Shown one piece after another: positions 46,033 to 58,248 of a DNA stretch of 64,000 bases. Origin of the DNA: Hyalella azteca (lineage: Eukaryota; Arthropoda; Malacostraca; Amphipoda; Hyalellidae). Within the stretch, counting starts at the first letter, position 1. Every line of letters starts with the position of its first letter. The notes beneath the pieces are model-generated. The model did no database searches, had not been told where the DNA came from, and saw only the letters and a list, made by a program, of their open reading frames with translations. The DNA is taken from contig NW_025946061.1 of assembly GCF_000764305.2 (NCBI RefSeq), positions 1 through 64,000 of the forward strand, read 5' to 3'. The position numbers and the translations under genes were made by a program.

Positions 46033-49000
46033 ATGTCACTTAATGATAATTCCATGGAAGACTCCCAGAAGTTCACTAGTGCTGCTCTGGAGTTGGTGCT
46101 GGAAAAGGAATCTGATCAACCATCTCTTGCAACGAAAGTTGGGGTTCTCATGAGCACCAATCTTGAAGTTGCGACGGTAGGTTAAATACGTATCTGTATT
46201 CATATGGTTGGGCTCTGTGCTTCTTGTGGCATGTTGGTTAATGTTCTGCAATCCATATCATTTTTTTCTACACGGTCAGTGTTAAAGCCTGGGAAGGGAA
46301 TGTATTTTGGCTATAAGATTTGAAACGGCTGGTAATGTAATTTTATCAAGTTAATTGTTTAATTTTGATAAATTAATTGTTCAATTAAGTAAATTAAAGC
46401 ACAAACTTTCAACTAGAACATAGGCACAAAGTATTAATTAATGTAGTATGATAAAGGTGTGAATAAACTGCTGGCTTCCTTCCTAAAAGTTTTATATGAC
46501 ACGAAATGTCATTGAAATGCCAAATGTTTCTTCCAGGCCATCCTGAGTGCGTTGTCAGCAGTGCAAGTGAGCCGCCTCCTGAGCATATGCCGCTTATGGC
46601 ATTCTGTTGGCCTCAAAGAACTTCAGCGACGAAAAAACATGCAATTCATATTTATGAGTTCTAATTCCCCTTTGCAGGTGATTAATTTACCAATTTTCCT
46701 TATGATGAACATCTCTTGAGACATTACTGCCTAATTTATCAACTTAAATTCTATGAACGCAATTGATTTTGTGTGTTGAAATTAATTCTGAATCAAAATA
46801 AATTCCAAACATTAATTTTCTACTTCAAAACAGGAAGCATAGTGACTTGAGCATGCAAGTCAAACTCCAAATGATACCTATATTAGTAAAATGTGATAAC
46901 ACTATATTGAGTTTCCAACAAATAATTTTCTTCGAAAATTTCATCTTGAACTTGGCTGTATTGATTTGACACATTATTGTGTCCTGCTGTCCTTTTGCCT
47001 GGTTCAATGGTCAGATTAGCTACATGGACAGTTGCACGAGTAAAATGGCTACATGTATCATTTATATCTGCAAAAACAAACTACTTAGGCTTTGAAGTCT
47101 ATTGAACTTACACGTTATAGTCATACAATTCTTGATATAGGCCATGAACTGTTTGCTCAAACATGCAGTCAGTATTCCTAGAATATGCTTCCTTGTTCTA
47201 TCCCACTTTGTCCTTCCCGTCAAAAGAAAGATTCATGGATGCCTTTACTTGCAGCAGGCAAGTGACACCTCACAGGAAGAAAGGCTTTGCTCATGGGCAC
47301 AACAGTGGCGATCAGTACCCAGATTCTGTCTGGTGCTTAACTACATGAGCAATAATCGTGCTGGTAAATAGCGTTTCTTGATTGAATGTTCTGACATGAT
47401 ACCTCTTTCGCTGAATGGGAACTTGAATTGTCGGTAATAATTCATTCTATCGTACAATTCTGTTGTTTTGACGAATGCTGACTCCAGTATGTGTTATATG
47501 TGAGGATGTGTTTTACATGTGCTTTTGATGGTCAAGTTGAATTCAAATAATTTTTTAGCAAGTAAAGGCTAAGAATCAGACAATGGTTTTGTTTTCAACT
47601 GTCTGTCCAAAATTAATAAACTGTTCTCAAGCTAATTTGGTTGCATACAAATACATTACCTAAATACTTTGTTACATTCCCAGTTTGCGATGCTCATGCC
47701 TTGTCAATATCTAAATTCATATTCTTTAAATGAATAACTTCAAAGAAATTAATTTATGATTTTTATTGTGATGACTGTGTAGATATTGATAATAAACCTT
47801 CCCACAGAAAGAATGCTGGAAGATAGCAAACTTCTGCCGCCAACATGCCCTATTGTTGAAGTGCAATGCGAAGGAGGCATATTTTATTCTGATGAAGTGT
47901 TACCTCATAATCGAACTGTAGATCATAACCTGTCGTTTTGTGGCTCTCTCAAGTGCCCAAACATGTCCCTTCCCTCAGAACCTATTTTCCTTCCTAAAAC
48001 GGCAATCAAAGCTCAAAGATCTGAAAGTATTAACCAGTCTTTGGACCAAACACCTGCTGCCCTGGACATATCAGTGCCACAGTCTTCAAATTCAGAAATC
48101 AACTCAGACACAAGTTTTGTTCAATCCTTGCAGCAAGAGATGTTGAGAGCTCAGCAGGAGAAGGCCAGCTTAAATTGTGTTCTCTGCCGTAACGTTCTGA
48201 GGTGGAATGTTGGTCCGAGCTATGTAGATTTCATGCACGAGATGAAGGGATTCGAAATCATCTGTGTCCCAAACATTCCTGGAGTCACTTTCCGTTCACT
48301 GGAAATAGGCGAGAAGCAAAAGGTACGTGACTTTTTGATAATTTCGAGTCGAATAATAGCTTATAACAATTCAATGATCATCCCTGAAAGTCCTATAGAC
48401 TATATATTAATGTTATTATTGTACGAAAGCCCTATGCTAATTTAACAGTCGCATTAATATCACGATAATTCACGGTTCACCTATCGCGGTCTCAGGATAT
48501 CAGTTCACAAATATTCACGAAAAACTGAAATTAAGGCCATTTGGTGCCCAGGCTAGAAGCATGCCAACAGATTTTAAAGACGATTACCATATTTAAAAAG
48601 ATTCAGAAACTATCTCCTCATCTATCTCATTAGGTAGATGAAGCTAGAAATTATACGTATGTTGGACATACTTAGAGCAAGATATATATATTCCCTTAAG
48701 GATGATTGGCTTCATGCATCTTAAGAGCAATGTTTAATAAGCATCGTTTGATTTTGCTGTTAGAAGATTAGCTAGTTCTGCTGGTTTGTGCAATATTTTC
48801 AGTGACAAGTTGGATTTTCGTTTGAATTTTTACGGAGAGGTTCTATTGAAATGCAAGAACGGCTTCTTCTGGTCTACTCTGTACAGATTTGACGGGATTA
48901 AAAATAAAATGAATTAATGTGAATATTTATATTGCGATTAAGAAATATCACAAGTTTATCCTTGATTCTGCAGAGCGCCAACTCGTCAAATTCTACGGAA

Positions 49001-52000
49001 GACTTGGTGACGTGGAATGGATGTTTGCCAGTAGATGAACGGGTCAGAGCCGTGCTGGTTTTTGACGATAGACACACGAACCTTAAGCCTTACTTGGAGC
49101 AGCTTATCAAAAAGTGAGCATAACTCGGAACTCCTTACTTAAAGCAAATTGAATATCCATCCAATTTGAATACAGCTATATATATATACAGCGCACGAAT
49201 TTCATGCTCTCGGCTCACGTTTAATTCACTGAGCAGAGAGCAAGGCAACGTGGCTGTGGTGGGGGGCATGCCTTTTGACCACATAGAGCATCCGTCAGGA
49301 AGTAGTAAGTTATTAATCTGTAAATTTTTTTCTTAGATTTTTACGCTCATTTTTGAATTTTGCTCTTTCTTCTAACTTGATGTTGATGGTGAAAACGCGA
49401 ATTTATGTTAATAATAATGTAAAAACTGTAAGATTGCTTTACTTTCTGCATACATGCGTGCGCCTACGCTCAGAAAAAAAGGGTCATGCTGTCCTAATAG
49501 TGACAAACTTTCTGCACGTAGCTCTGACATACCTTTTTTCAAAATGACCGACAATATAGCCATAAGTGAATCGATATTTGGACAAAATCCTATTCATTTC
49601 TTGCAATTTCGTGTAACAAAGGCTCATATCATGAGGTCGAACTTTATTTTCGTGTAATTCGCTAAAATTTTTATGTATATATTTACTCTGAGCGGTTACA
49701 ACGTTTTTCTTTGCGACTCATTCTTCCTGATCATTGATTGCTTTATCGAAAATATAAATTGTTTCATTTTCACCGGATGCAACCAACAGCAATTTACTCG
49801 TTCCCCGTTGCCGTTATTCGCATAATGTTTCCCTATAACCTTTCAACCCAAAATTAATGCGAACTTGAAGAAAAGGTTTATTGCATAATCATAAGACCTG
49901 AGTTAAATATTCAGGTATCCGCGGCATGGCGGTGTGTGGTGAGAACGTGACGGCTGCAAGCGTGATCATCCCCTCTCCCACGGATGGACAGGATATGACA
50001 CGTCCTGCCATGTCTAAGGTGACGAGGAGAACATGACATGTCATGCTATGTCTAGACCTCTAGGGTAACGAGGAGAACATGACACGTCATGTCTTGTCTA
50101 AGGTGAAGAGGAGAACATGACATGTCATGCTTTGTCTAGGCCTCTAGCTAGGGTAACGAGAATATGACACGTCATGTCTAAGGTGACGAGAAACTGACAC
50201 ATCATGCATGCACTTAATTAAAGATTTGCCTTACCAGGCACCTGACGTTGAAGTAACATTGATTAAACGACGTTTCGACGAAAAAAACTCGTAATCAACG
50301 TTGTTTTCTACGTAGTTTGCCTAGCGAAGAGTAACCATGCAGACGCGCATCTCCAGTCTGACCTTCCAAGGTGGAAGCGAACTAATTTTTATTTGATCTT
50401 TGCTAGCTGGGATAACTTGATTTGGAAATTGAAAGCTAATTCTGTCGATAGCGTCTACAGTCTACACAAACCCTCTTCGCTCGTGGCCATGAATTTCAGT
50501 TTCAGAAAGCGTCTGTAGCAGAACATGAAGCGAGACAAACTAAGCGTGGAAGGTTAAAAATTTTTTCCCCCAAACTTGCTGAGCTCAACAGTTTAAGAAA
50601 AGCCTAACTACATTCATGCTCCAGCTGACATAATTGCTTCCAGAATGCTTGAAAATTTAAGGCGTAGGTATACATAGTGCGTTATTGTCTCTATATCCAA
50701 AAAATATATGCCAACCTTTGTGAGTTAGTTAAGGAGAAATACTGCTTTGCCAGACTAGTTTGATGTGATATTCATGATGGAAAACTCTTGCTTCATTTAT
50801 CATCAAGACCAGGCATTATAACACGAAATGAGCTTTTGGAGCGAGTGGCGCGATGTTCGGGTCAGGTCTGGATCACCCGCTAGGGTCGGGTAACGTCGGT
50901 CTGCCCCACCTACCCACTTCTTTGGCAGCTTATCCTCCTTGAACCACCCCATGCAATACCTCCTTCTCACCTCTTCCTGCTCGATCTTCTTCTCCTAGCC
51001 GAGAGTCTCCACTCCAACCCCGGCCCGCGCCTCTGTTCAGTCTGCACCCTCCCGGTAACGTGGCGAGGATACTAGATTCTGTACTCCAGGTGCAATACCT
51101 GGACCCACAAGCGGTGTTCCGACCTTCGCTCCTTGCTTCTCTACTACGACATGGTAAAGCTCGTCAGCGGAGCTGCCAGCCATTTATCCGCCTGGGGTTC
51201 AGACGGCCTCACGGTCCTCCACTTCAAGCACCCTGGCCCCCACGGGTTCCAATTCCTTACCCGCCTCTTTAACATCTATGTTTCTACGGCCTCTATTTCA
51301 GCTATCTGGAAAAATTAATAATTATTCCTATCCTCAAGCTTGGTAAGACTGGTAACCAGATTTCCTCATACCACCCCATCTTCCTCCTCTGCCCAGCAGT
51401 CAAGATCCTGGAACGACTCCTACTCCCGCACATATCGGCATCCCTGTCCACCGTTCCCTCGCAACACGGCCTCAAACCGGGCCACGAAACTCACGACGGC
51501 CCCCAGCCTGCACAGTGGCAGCTACGGTCGACCTATCTGTACCCTTTCCTTCTTAGCATGGTCGCAGCCTTGGATTTCCACCACAATCTGGTCCGCTGGC
51601 TGTGCTGTTATCTGAAAGGTAGGCTGGCATCCTGCCTTCACCTCAGTACGCTATTTCCCTTCAGAACAAATTCACTCAGGAGTCCCACAAGGTTCGGTTA
51701 TCTACCATGCCCTATTCAACCAATTCATCTCAGACATTCCAGTACCGGTCTCCAATATTGCCTCTAGGCTTGATGCTGCGGAGGCTGACCTCGCTGGATT
51801 TATTCGGGACGTCTCCGATTGGTCTGCCTCCAAGAAACTAGCCGTGGCACCGGCAAGTCATCCGTCACGCTCTTCACTCCGGACTCCCATCAATTACGCA
51901 CTCACCCTCCAGAAACAATCTGCAACGGCATCATCGATCTAGACAAAACCCACAAAATCCTAGTCGTTACATGGGACGCCCATTTTACCTCACGTTAGAG

Positions 52001-54319
52001 CTATAGCCACAAAAGTGACGGGCTCTCTGCAAATTCTAAAAGCCCTGGTTGTCACCTACTGGGGTTTCTTCAAGGAGGATATCTTCGCCACCTACCGGAC
52101 AATCATGCGCCTAGCCCTTAACTACGCTGCCCCATCTGCTACACTGTTGCCTCATGCACTACAATAGAAAGCCTCCAAACTATCAAAAGCACAGCTCAAA
52201 GATTAGCCACTGGCTGCCTCAAAATGGCCCCAATTGCCCATCTCCACAATGAGACTGGCGCTCTCCTCCTGCCGCTCACCTGGACGTGGCTTGCGCTCAG
52301 TTCCTCGCCAGCGCACTCCAGCCCACTCGTTATTCGTTCCACATTGTCTCTGCTCCCGTCGGGGACCGTCCCAGGAAAGCCTCCCTCATGTCGAGATTTG
52401 GCCACTTTGTTGCGCCCTTTCTTGATACGGCATCATGCCAACGGTACCTATGGAGAAGCTAAGCGCTCCCTCCGCAGGGAGGTCGCCTCCCGAGCTATGG
52501 CGTCCGCCGAGAACAACACTGTTCTTGCGACCCGACCTCCACCGATTGCATCAGGAGATGCTTCGCTCCCTCGCCCCAACCGATCTGCCCTATCCCAGCT
52601 CAGTTCGGGAGGCCGTTATAGTTCCCTGGCGTCCTACACTTTTAGGGTCGGACGCTCCCCAGCGCCACCTGCCTCGAGTGCGGGGACCCCCTCCAGTCTG
52701 TCCAGCGTCTCATCGCCTGCTCCCTCTTCCCCATTACCCTCAGCGTCTCCTCATTGTGGGAGTCTTACCATGTACACGTAGCGACCCAAATATACGTAGC
52801 GACCTAAGTACACATAGAGGCTGATTGGTAGGTTTAGCTTGAATAGCTGTAGAATTAGTGATTAGCCGATTGAGTTGCGAACTCACTGCTAATTTGGGTA
52901 GTATGCCCTCACTTATGGAACCGTCGCTCTGGAGGTGTGAATTTGATCGATTAATATCAGGACGGTGCGATGCTTTGCGGTTGTCCGTTTCTTATTGACT
53001 TTATTTTCAGTTCCTGAAGTTCTATGATCCCTGCAAGACCAGTGTTGCCTTCTTCGTCACCAGCATTAGACGACCTCCACTTCGAGAAAACGAGGTAAGC
53101 AACGATGTTATTTATCTTATTAATATTTATACTGATACTAATTAACTGCTTGTCAGCTCTCTAGAAACTACTCTCGCGAAGCTGGTTGTCAATAACTCGA
53201 GTTAGTTTATCTTATCACTTCGAGTATGTGAGAAGTTCTGGAATCAGCGCGTTAATTATCGTAGATCTTATTCATTATTCAACACTTGCTTCCTTTCACT
53301 TGACGCTGTCCATATTCCGTGTTGTCTTTTTCTAATTCATGCGTGTATTAATTGCAAACTTTTTCCCAACTAAATGTTCACAATTTCGATATTGCTTTAG
53401 CTGCCAGATAATTTGTTTCTGACAATGCATCGCATTTGAGTAAAACTAACGCAGTTGCTGCTGCCGTTATAATATCTACTGATGATTTACTTGTACCACT
53501 CATAAGGAGGATGAAAATAAACCCTGACACTGAGCTGAAAATTTTCAAGAGGATGTACCCAACGACCTCTGTGTTTGGGGCCTTCGCGTGGTATGAGATT
53601 GGCTACGAGTTTCTGCCTCATCCTCGCGGTGAGAAGTTGTACATTGGATATGTTCTTCTCACTCAGTCTCATTCATGTTTGATATTTCAGTAATGTCGTC
53701 CACAAATTTATGAAATTTCAGACAAATTTCTTCGAAACTTCTGTTCTAAATTTATTGAAATATCACTTGCTGATATTAGGACATCAAAATTTGAAAATTC
53801 TGAAGATACAGCCGAGCTTTTAAAAAAAGTGCGCGATAAATTTATTTTCAGGAGTCTGGAACTTTGATGCTATAAATTGAACCTATTTTGACGAATATCT
53901 ATTTTATTTATTGTTTATAGTTTAGAATATTTTTGGTAATTTTGTCTAAATTTTTTTTTCCACAAAAATTACTCTCCATACCTCAACCGTTATTGAAATT
54001 ATTACCTTATCTCATGTATAACCTGTATTCCACTGCGTATGAAAACTAAAATTAATTAATTTATGCAATATTAAAATGGCCGTGTTTTGCTAAATTCGAA
54101 ATCGATTAGAGAATTTACATTTTATTTGTAAGCTTGATTTTCAATTTCTAAACGTGAGTTGTGTTTCACTTTACAGGCAGCGTCGAATGGCAACTGCAGC
54201 AAGAGAAGAACGAGGAATTTGTGTCTATGTCAACTCAACGATGCGATCATTGCAATCGATGTAACAACGATCCAATCGAGCATAGAGAATCGATTGCGAT
54301 TTTATTTCTCCAGTTCTAG
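46033..54319 (+). CDS. FBXO22: FBXO22-like gene, copy 3: ten exons, one frame problem at exon 9
   Basis: Exons: 1 46033/46054-46176, 2 46537-46677, 3 47255-47363, 4 47808-48322, 5 48974-49113, 6 49237-49304, 7 49915-50018, 8 53011-53094, 9 53507-53628, 10 54177-54319 (TAG 54317-54319). All are GT-AG and the phases agree except 8/9. The ATG at 46054 aligns with copy 2; an in-frame ATG at 46033 adds seven residues. Exon 2 carries the F-box-like ILSALSAVQVSRLLSICRLW. Exon 4 carries CVLC and PNIPGVTFRSL. Exon 5 reads LVTWNGC ... VRAVLVFDD. Exons 6-10 carry the FIST region (QGNVAVVGG, GMAVCGENVTAASV, SVAFFVTSI, KRMYPTTSVFGAFAWYEIGY). Exon 9 is 5 bases shorter than in copies 1 and 2, so from exon 8 it reads EDENKP then TGA; no other nearby AG restores the phase. 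Otherwise about 517 residues are encoded, longer than vertebrate FBXO22 (about 400, from memory) mainly through exon 4. Intron 7 holds a LINE. Confidence 0.8.
49993..50205 (+). repeat. Tandem array built from the exon-7 end and its splice donor
   Basis: The exon-7 tail 'atgacacgtcctgccatgtctaag|gtgacgag' is followed in the intron by four or more diverged copies (50031, 50077, 50115, 50163, 50189). Several keep tctaag|gtgacg or tctaag|gtgaag, which still look like splice donors. Copies alternate between long and short spacers (gacctctag(g)). Absent from copies 1 and 2. Confidence 0.8.
50838..52800 (+). mobile_element. GC-rich Jockey-like LINE, decayed, in intron 7
   Basis: Broken frames give DGLTVLHFKHPGPHGFQFLT (51205), ILERLLLPH and QHGLKPGHETH (51400-51490), HHNLVRWLCCYLKGRLASC (51570-51630), GVPQGSVI-like sequence (51680), ATGCLKMAPIAHLHNETG (52205) and C-terminal pieces up to about 52780. 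The order matches the RT of the same LINE group as 12971-15931, but this copy is strongly C+G-rich where that one is A+C-rich. The right end has two near-copies of 'acgtagcgacc(ca)aa' (52775-52815). It separates exon 7 from exon 8 of FBXO22-like copy 3 in the sense orientation. Confidence 0.75.
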
Positions 54320-54500
54320 CGACTGCAATTTTATTTCTCCAGTCCTAGCGACTGCAATTTTATTTCTCCAGTTCTAGCAACTGCAATTTTATTTCTCCAG
54401 TTCTAGCGACTGAAATTTTATTTCTCCAGTTCTAGCGACTGAAATTTTATTTCTCCAGTTCTAGCGACTGCAATTTTATTTCTGCAGTTCTAGCTGCAAT
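54289..54500 (+). repeat. 29-bp minisatellite spanning the stop codon of FBXO22-like copy 3
   Basis: About seven units of 29 bp (core actgcaattttatttctcca followed by gttctagcg). The TAG stop of exon 10 (54317-54319) lies in the first unit. Copies 1 and 2 have a single unit at the equivalent place (tgcattttatttctgcagtt...). Four of the seven read '...gcgactgcaa' and two read '...gcgactgaaa'. Confidence 0.92.
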
Positions 54501-55235
54501 GGATGGATCATATTGTCCAAATAAAGACGCTCTTTCTGCACGTACCTCTGATATGATCTTGTTTCACACCGAATTGGTTCAGGATGACCCGCACAATGGC
54601 AGAATGTGCGTCGCTATTTGGTTAGGTCTCTCTAAGGGAGTTTAGGTACGATTGGAATCTATGGACCTGGCGGATCTATGTGGGAATGGGAATCTATCAC
54701 ATTCCCATTAAATAGAATGGTTTGCCTTCAGGCATTTGATAGATTAGTTTCCGGGACTGTACCTAACCTTCAATGTTTATAAGTTACTTGAAGAGTGCGA
54801 CAATGCATCCCAAAATTTTCCTCAATTACACTTCCGCATTGCCTTGAATCGTAGTTCTGACTAGTATTCACGTATCGGACAACGCCTAGTATTCATAATA
54901 AATGTTTTATTAGCGAGTGGCGAGTTGAGAGCAGTATATACCTTGTGCAGGGCGATTTGTGTTTCATTGATTTCAATTACTGCTTGGTAAGTTTTTTTGT
55001 TGTAAGTTGACAGGTTTAGGCGCTTTTGTTGGCATATCAAGGTTGCATGAATTTGTTTTAAATACAAATCAGTCTTTCTTTTCTCCTTAGATATTTTTAT
55101 GGTTTACCTTGTAAACTCCAACTCCTCTTGCCAACCTCAAAAGGAGTTGGCAAGATACGACTAAGCCCAATTTAATTAAATCTGCTGCCGAAATAGGAGA
55201 GGTTGATGCAATTCTGTAGTTAACAATTTCCGACG
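54501..55235. other. Intergenic downstream of FBXO22-like copy 3
   Basis: AATAAA-like signal at 54520-54525 (ccAAATAAAgac) may serve copy 3. Small inverted repeats occur at 54687-54711 (aatgggaat...attcccatt) and 55107-55140. No gene recognised. Confidence 0.35.
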
Positions 55236-55500
55236 CTATGATTATGAACGCGTTCAAGAAAAGACTAGACAATGTTATGCAGCCGTATATGTTCAGACTT
55301 GAAGTGAAAACATCCCACCACGGACCTGGTGAAAACACAGTAGTTATTCAATTCAACGTCAGTTTGAAAAGATCTTGTCAAATACAAGTTTTGATATCTC
55401 ATATGTACAAGCCAGGAGAGTTACAAAAATCAGCGACAGGCAGAACTTGGCCCATTCTTCAGTCCCGGCATTACTTTGGGTTTGGTATACTTTCACTTCG
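55236..55500 (+). mobile_element. CR1-like LINE, C-terminus and 3' UTR fragment
   Basis: Encodes MNAFKKRLDNVMQPYMFRLE, the last residues of the CR1-like RT (compare MNAFKNRLDKAMEKYIFRLE on the minus strand near 16170). Then follows a diverged 3' UTR (aaaagatcttgtcaaat ... cagcgacaggcagaacttggccc). An old, isolated fragment. Confidence 0.75.
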
Positions 55501-57185
55501 ATCAGCATTTTATATTTATATTTTAAACTGATTTATATTTATATTTAAACTGATTGATTTCTAATTTTCGATCAAAAAGATCACATATATTCGATGTATT
55601 ATCGATATATATTTGTCAGATATTCAATATATAAAAATATTCCATCATACAATATTAGAAAATGAAAATCGAAATTTACGGTAGGCCGGATCGGGGTCTG
55701 GTCTTTCTTACTTGTGTGGTTGTGTCACAGTGTCAGTCCTACACTCGTAAAAGGGTCAGCCAGGCAGGAAAAGAAAGCGCACGCTAGCGTAAGCGTGCTG
55801 AAGCGAGCAAGCGACCATATTATATTCAAACAATCCCATAGGGGTGGCCAGATAAGACGGGTGCTCACGCTAGCACGTGCTGAGGCTCGAAGGACGAAGC
55901 TTGTAGATTTGTTTAGTTAGATATACAAGCGCAACTGCGCAAACAGTCCACCACCAACTACGCACCAAGCACGCGCGTATGCCGTCAGCCGTGTAGTTGC
56001 CCCTGAGGTCGCCACTCGCCTGGTCGTGTCGAGGTTGGATGTCGAAGCTTTGATCAGCTCCATCCATGATCCAAGCCGTGCCTGCTATCTGGGACGCCTC
56101 GCACCCCAAGCTGGCCAAGCACAGTGATCGACTGATCGTCAGTACTGACCGTACATCAATGACAGCAGGTCGCAGTCGCAGATATGTGATGCATTGAGTA
56201 TTCCGGGTAAGGTCAATAAAACATCATTTTGTTTCATTTATATATATGTACTAGTAGTTTATTTGTAGTAATCTTATATTTATAATCTACTAAATCTAGA
56301 TGTATGCCTGCCATGGAACACTCCCAACTGGAAAGTAGCTATAATAAACGCGGTATATTCCGACACATTAAGGACGTATCAAAAAATGAATGGCTATAAA
56401 AAATCACCGTATGCGCAAGTGCGCAACTCGAGTTCTGTTTGCTTACCGCTTGCGTCACTCTCACAACACCACACTACGCGCAAGCAACAATGAAACATCA
56501 CAAAATGTACCCATCTTTATTTAAAAGCCTTTTGAATGCAAATCTACCAATTTACCAAATCCATGGAGAAAGTCAGTTGCTTTCACGGCGATAGCACGTC
56601 TGTCATTTGAGCTCTCTAAAAACCGGTGAATTTAATTTTAAAGTATTAGCTTTTGCACTTGCTTAAAATAATCATTTTCAAGTTATTTCTCTATAAAACA
56701 CGACTGGCTTTCTCCCTCAGAGGAATATCTTTACTTGCTTGAATTACTTATACACATTTCAAACTACCTATATTGGATGAAACATGATAAATCAATATAC
56801 CAACAGTAAATAACAAAATTTGCTCAAATCAGATATATCAGCAATACCTACACTTGTCAAATGTTCAATGAACCATCATATTCATTATATCAAGTAATCA
56901 CCAAACAATTAAATACATATGCGCCCCACGTTTTTCGTTTTAGATGTTGTAAAATATTTTAACTGAAATACAAAAGACCAAGAGAATGAAAGCAAACAGA
57001 GATCAGTAGCTGCCGTAAAATTATTTTCTACTTTTGAGTCCACATGAAAAACGTGGTCTTTAAAATTTTTTTTACACATTTTATTTTCTACTTTTTAGTT
57101 TTTTAAAGTATTATATTTTCTCCTTTTTAGTCCGTTGCTACACATGAAAAACGTTGTTGCGAGCCAATTTACTTGACTTGATGTA
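55501..57185. other. Intergenic, nothing recognised
   Basis: AT-rich with a GC-richer patch at 55690-56210 that contains short palindromes (gcgcacgctagcgtaagcgtgc at 55777-55798). No coding or RNA family recognised. At 57040-57160 a 'cacatgaaaaacgt' word occurs twice. Confidence 0.35.
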
Positions 57186-57220
57186 CGTATCGATGATACG
57201 CAGCGTATCATCGATATACG
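57186..57220. repeat. Near-perfect palindrome
   Basis: CGTATCGATGATACGC (57186-57201), one spacer base, GCGTATCATCGATATACG (57203-57220): 16-base arms with one extra base in the right arm. It would extrude as a hairpin with almost no loop. Confidence 0.85.
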
Positions 57221-57309
57221 CAGTCTAAACACGAATATCCTCTTGAGGATGACGTGCATTTAAAGGTTCCCAAACCCTTGCTTGTGAGTTCCTGTAGAGT
57301 TTATAACTA

Positions 57310-57515
57310 GTGCACAAAGGTCAACCATCCTACATAATATTCATTTTATTTCAGTTGGCCACGCAAATGCACGAAAGAAAATTCTTTTCGAAGTTCTGTA
57401 GAAAATTGTATTCGAGGGGATACATTGTTGTTCCCGTATTTATCTGGGTGCGTGGCTGTAATAAAGAAAGGTTCGGAAATAAATACGCCTGGAAACGTGC
57501 AACAAATTATTGATT
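57310..57515 (+). other. Open frame of unknown nature
   Basis: A 67-codon frame containing MHERKFFSKFCRKLYSRGYI preceded by a plausible acceptor (tttatttcag at 57345-57354). No family recognised. It lies just upstream of a LINE ORF1-like fragment and may belong to that element's 5' region. Confidence 0.2.
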
Positions 57516-57639
57516 ATTGTATTGTTATCGGGAGCTGAGCTTCCCTAAAAGTTTCAGAGTGCTAGCTAGTGGGAAAGTTGGTGAAATATCGATTGCAAGA
57601 TTTGATCATCACAGACAGACACGAAAGCGAGCTAAGAAA

Positions 57640-58248
57640 AACGTGGTAAAAACTCTCTGCTTTGCCACTATGCTTGCTGGGTCAGGTTTTGGTCCTCCAG
57701 AGTCATCTGGAGTGGTGGAGACTGGTGAGTTGGTTGAGATGATGGAGAGTGGTGGTGTAGCTTCTGGAGTCTTTGTTGTTGAGAACTCAGACCCAGACAG
57801 TGACAGCATCATTGAGGCTACCCCTGCCGTTTCTGCTCGAAAGCGCAGGAACCGTAACTCGGGTGGTTAAAGTGAAAGTCTTCCTGGCAGTAGAGCAAAA
57901 CGCGCAGCTGTGAATAGCAAGAGGCTACCGGTCTTTGGTGCATCAGTACAAGGACATGAACATCCCAATGGCAGTCAGTGTTGAGTGGTGGCAAAGTTGC
58001 CATCAAATTCGAATTTTCGGAGTGCAGGTTCTGGTCAGACCATTTTGGTGAAGGCTCAGGGACCTAATGCTCTGAGTTTCCTGAAGGATCCAATTGGCCT
58101 TGCTCAGGGTATCAAGAGCTCTCCTTTTGGGAAAGTTAGTGATTTGAATGTGCGCACTAATCCTTGGCGCCAGCTGATTGCCTTAGAATCACCATCTTTT
58201 AGAGGGAGCCAGATGTCCAACTTCCTATCAGTGTGCATGATTGGAAAA
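57640..58248 (+). mobile_element. LINE ORF1 (gag-like) fragment, cut by an adapter
   Basis: Two frames, 57670-57870 (acidic/serine-rich: EMMESGGVASGVFVVENSDP, then AVSARKRRNRNSGG) and 57985-58248 (SGQTILVKAQGPNALSFLKD, PIGLAQGIKSSPFGKVSDLN, VRTNPWRQLIALE), joined by a frameshifted stretch. The 'PxxLxxAlxSSPFGKVxxL' block resembles ORF1 proteins of arthropod non-LTR retrotransposons. The fragment stops exactly at the adapter at 58249, so its true continuation is not in this sequence. Confidence 0.5.

Noticed and set aside
51133..52824. GC-rich open frames as a horizontally acquired gene
   Set aside because: They decode, with frameshifts, to Jockey-like LINE reverse transcriptase and C-terminal words.
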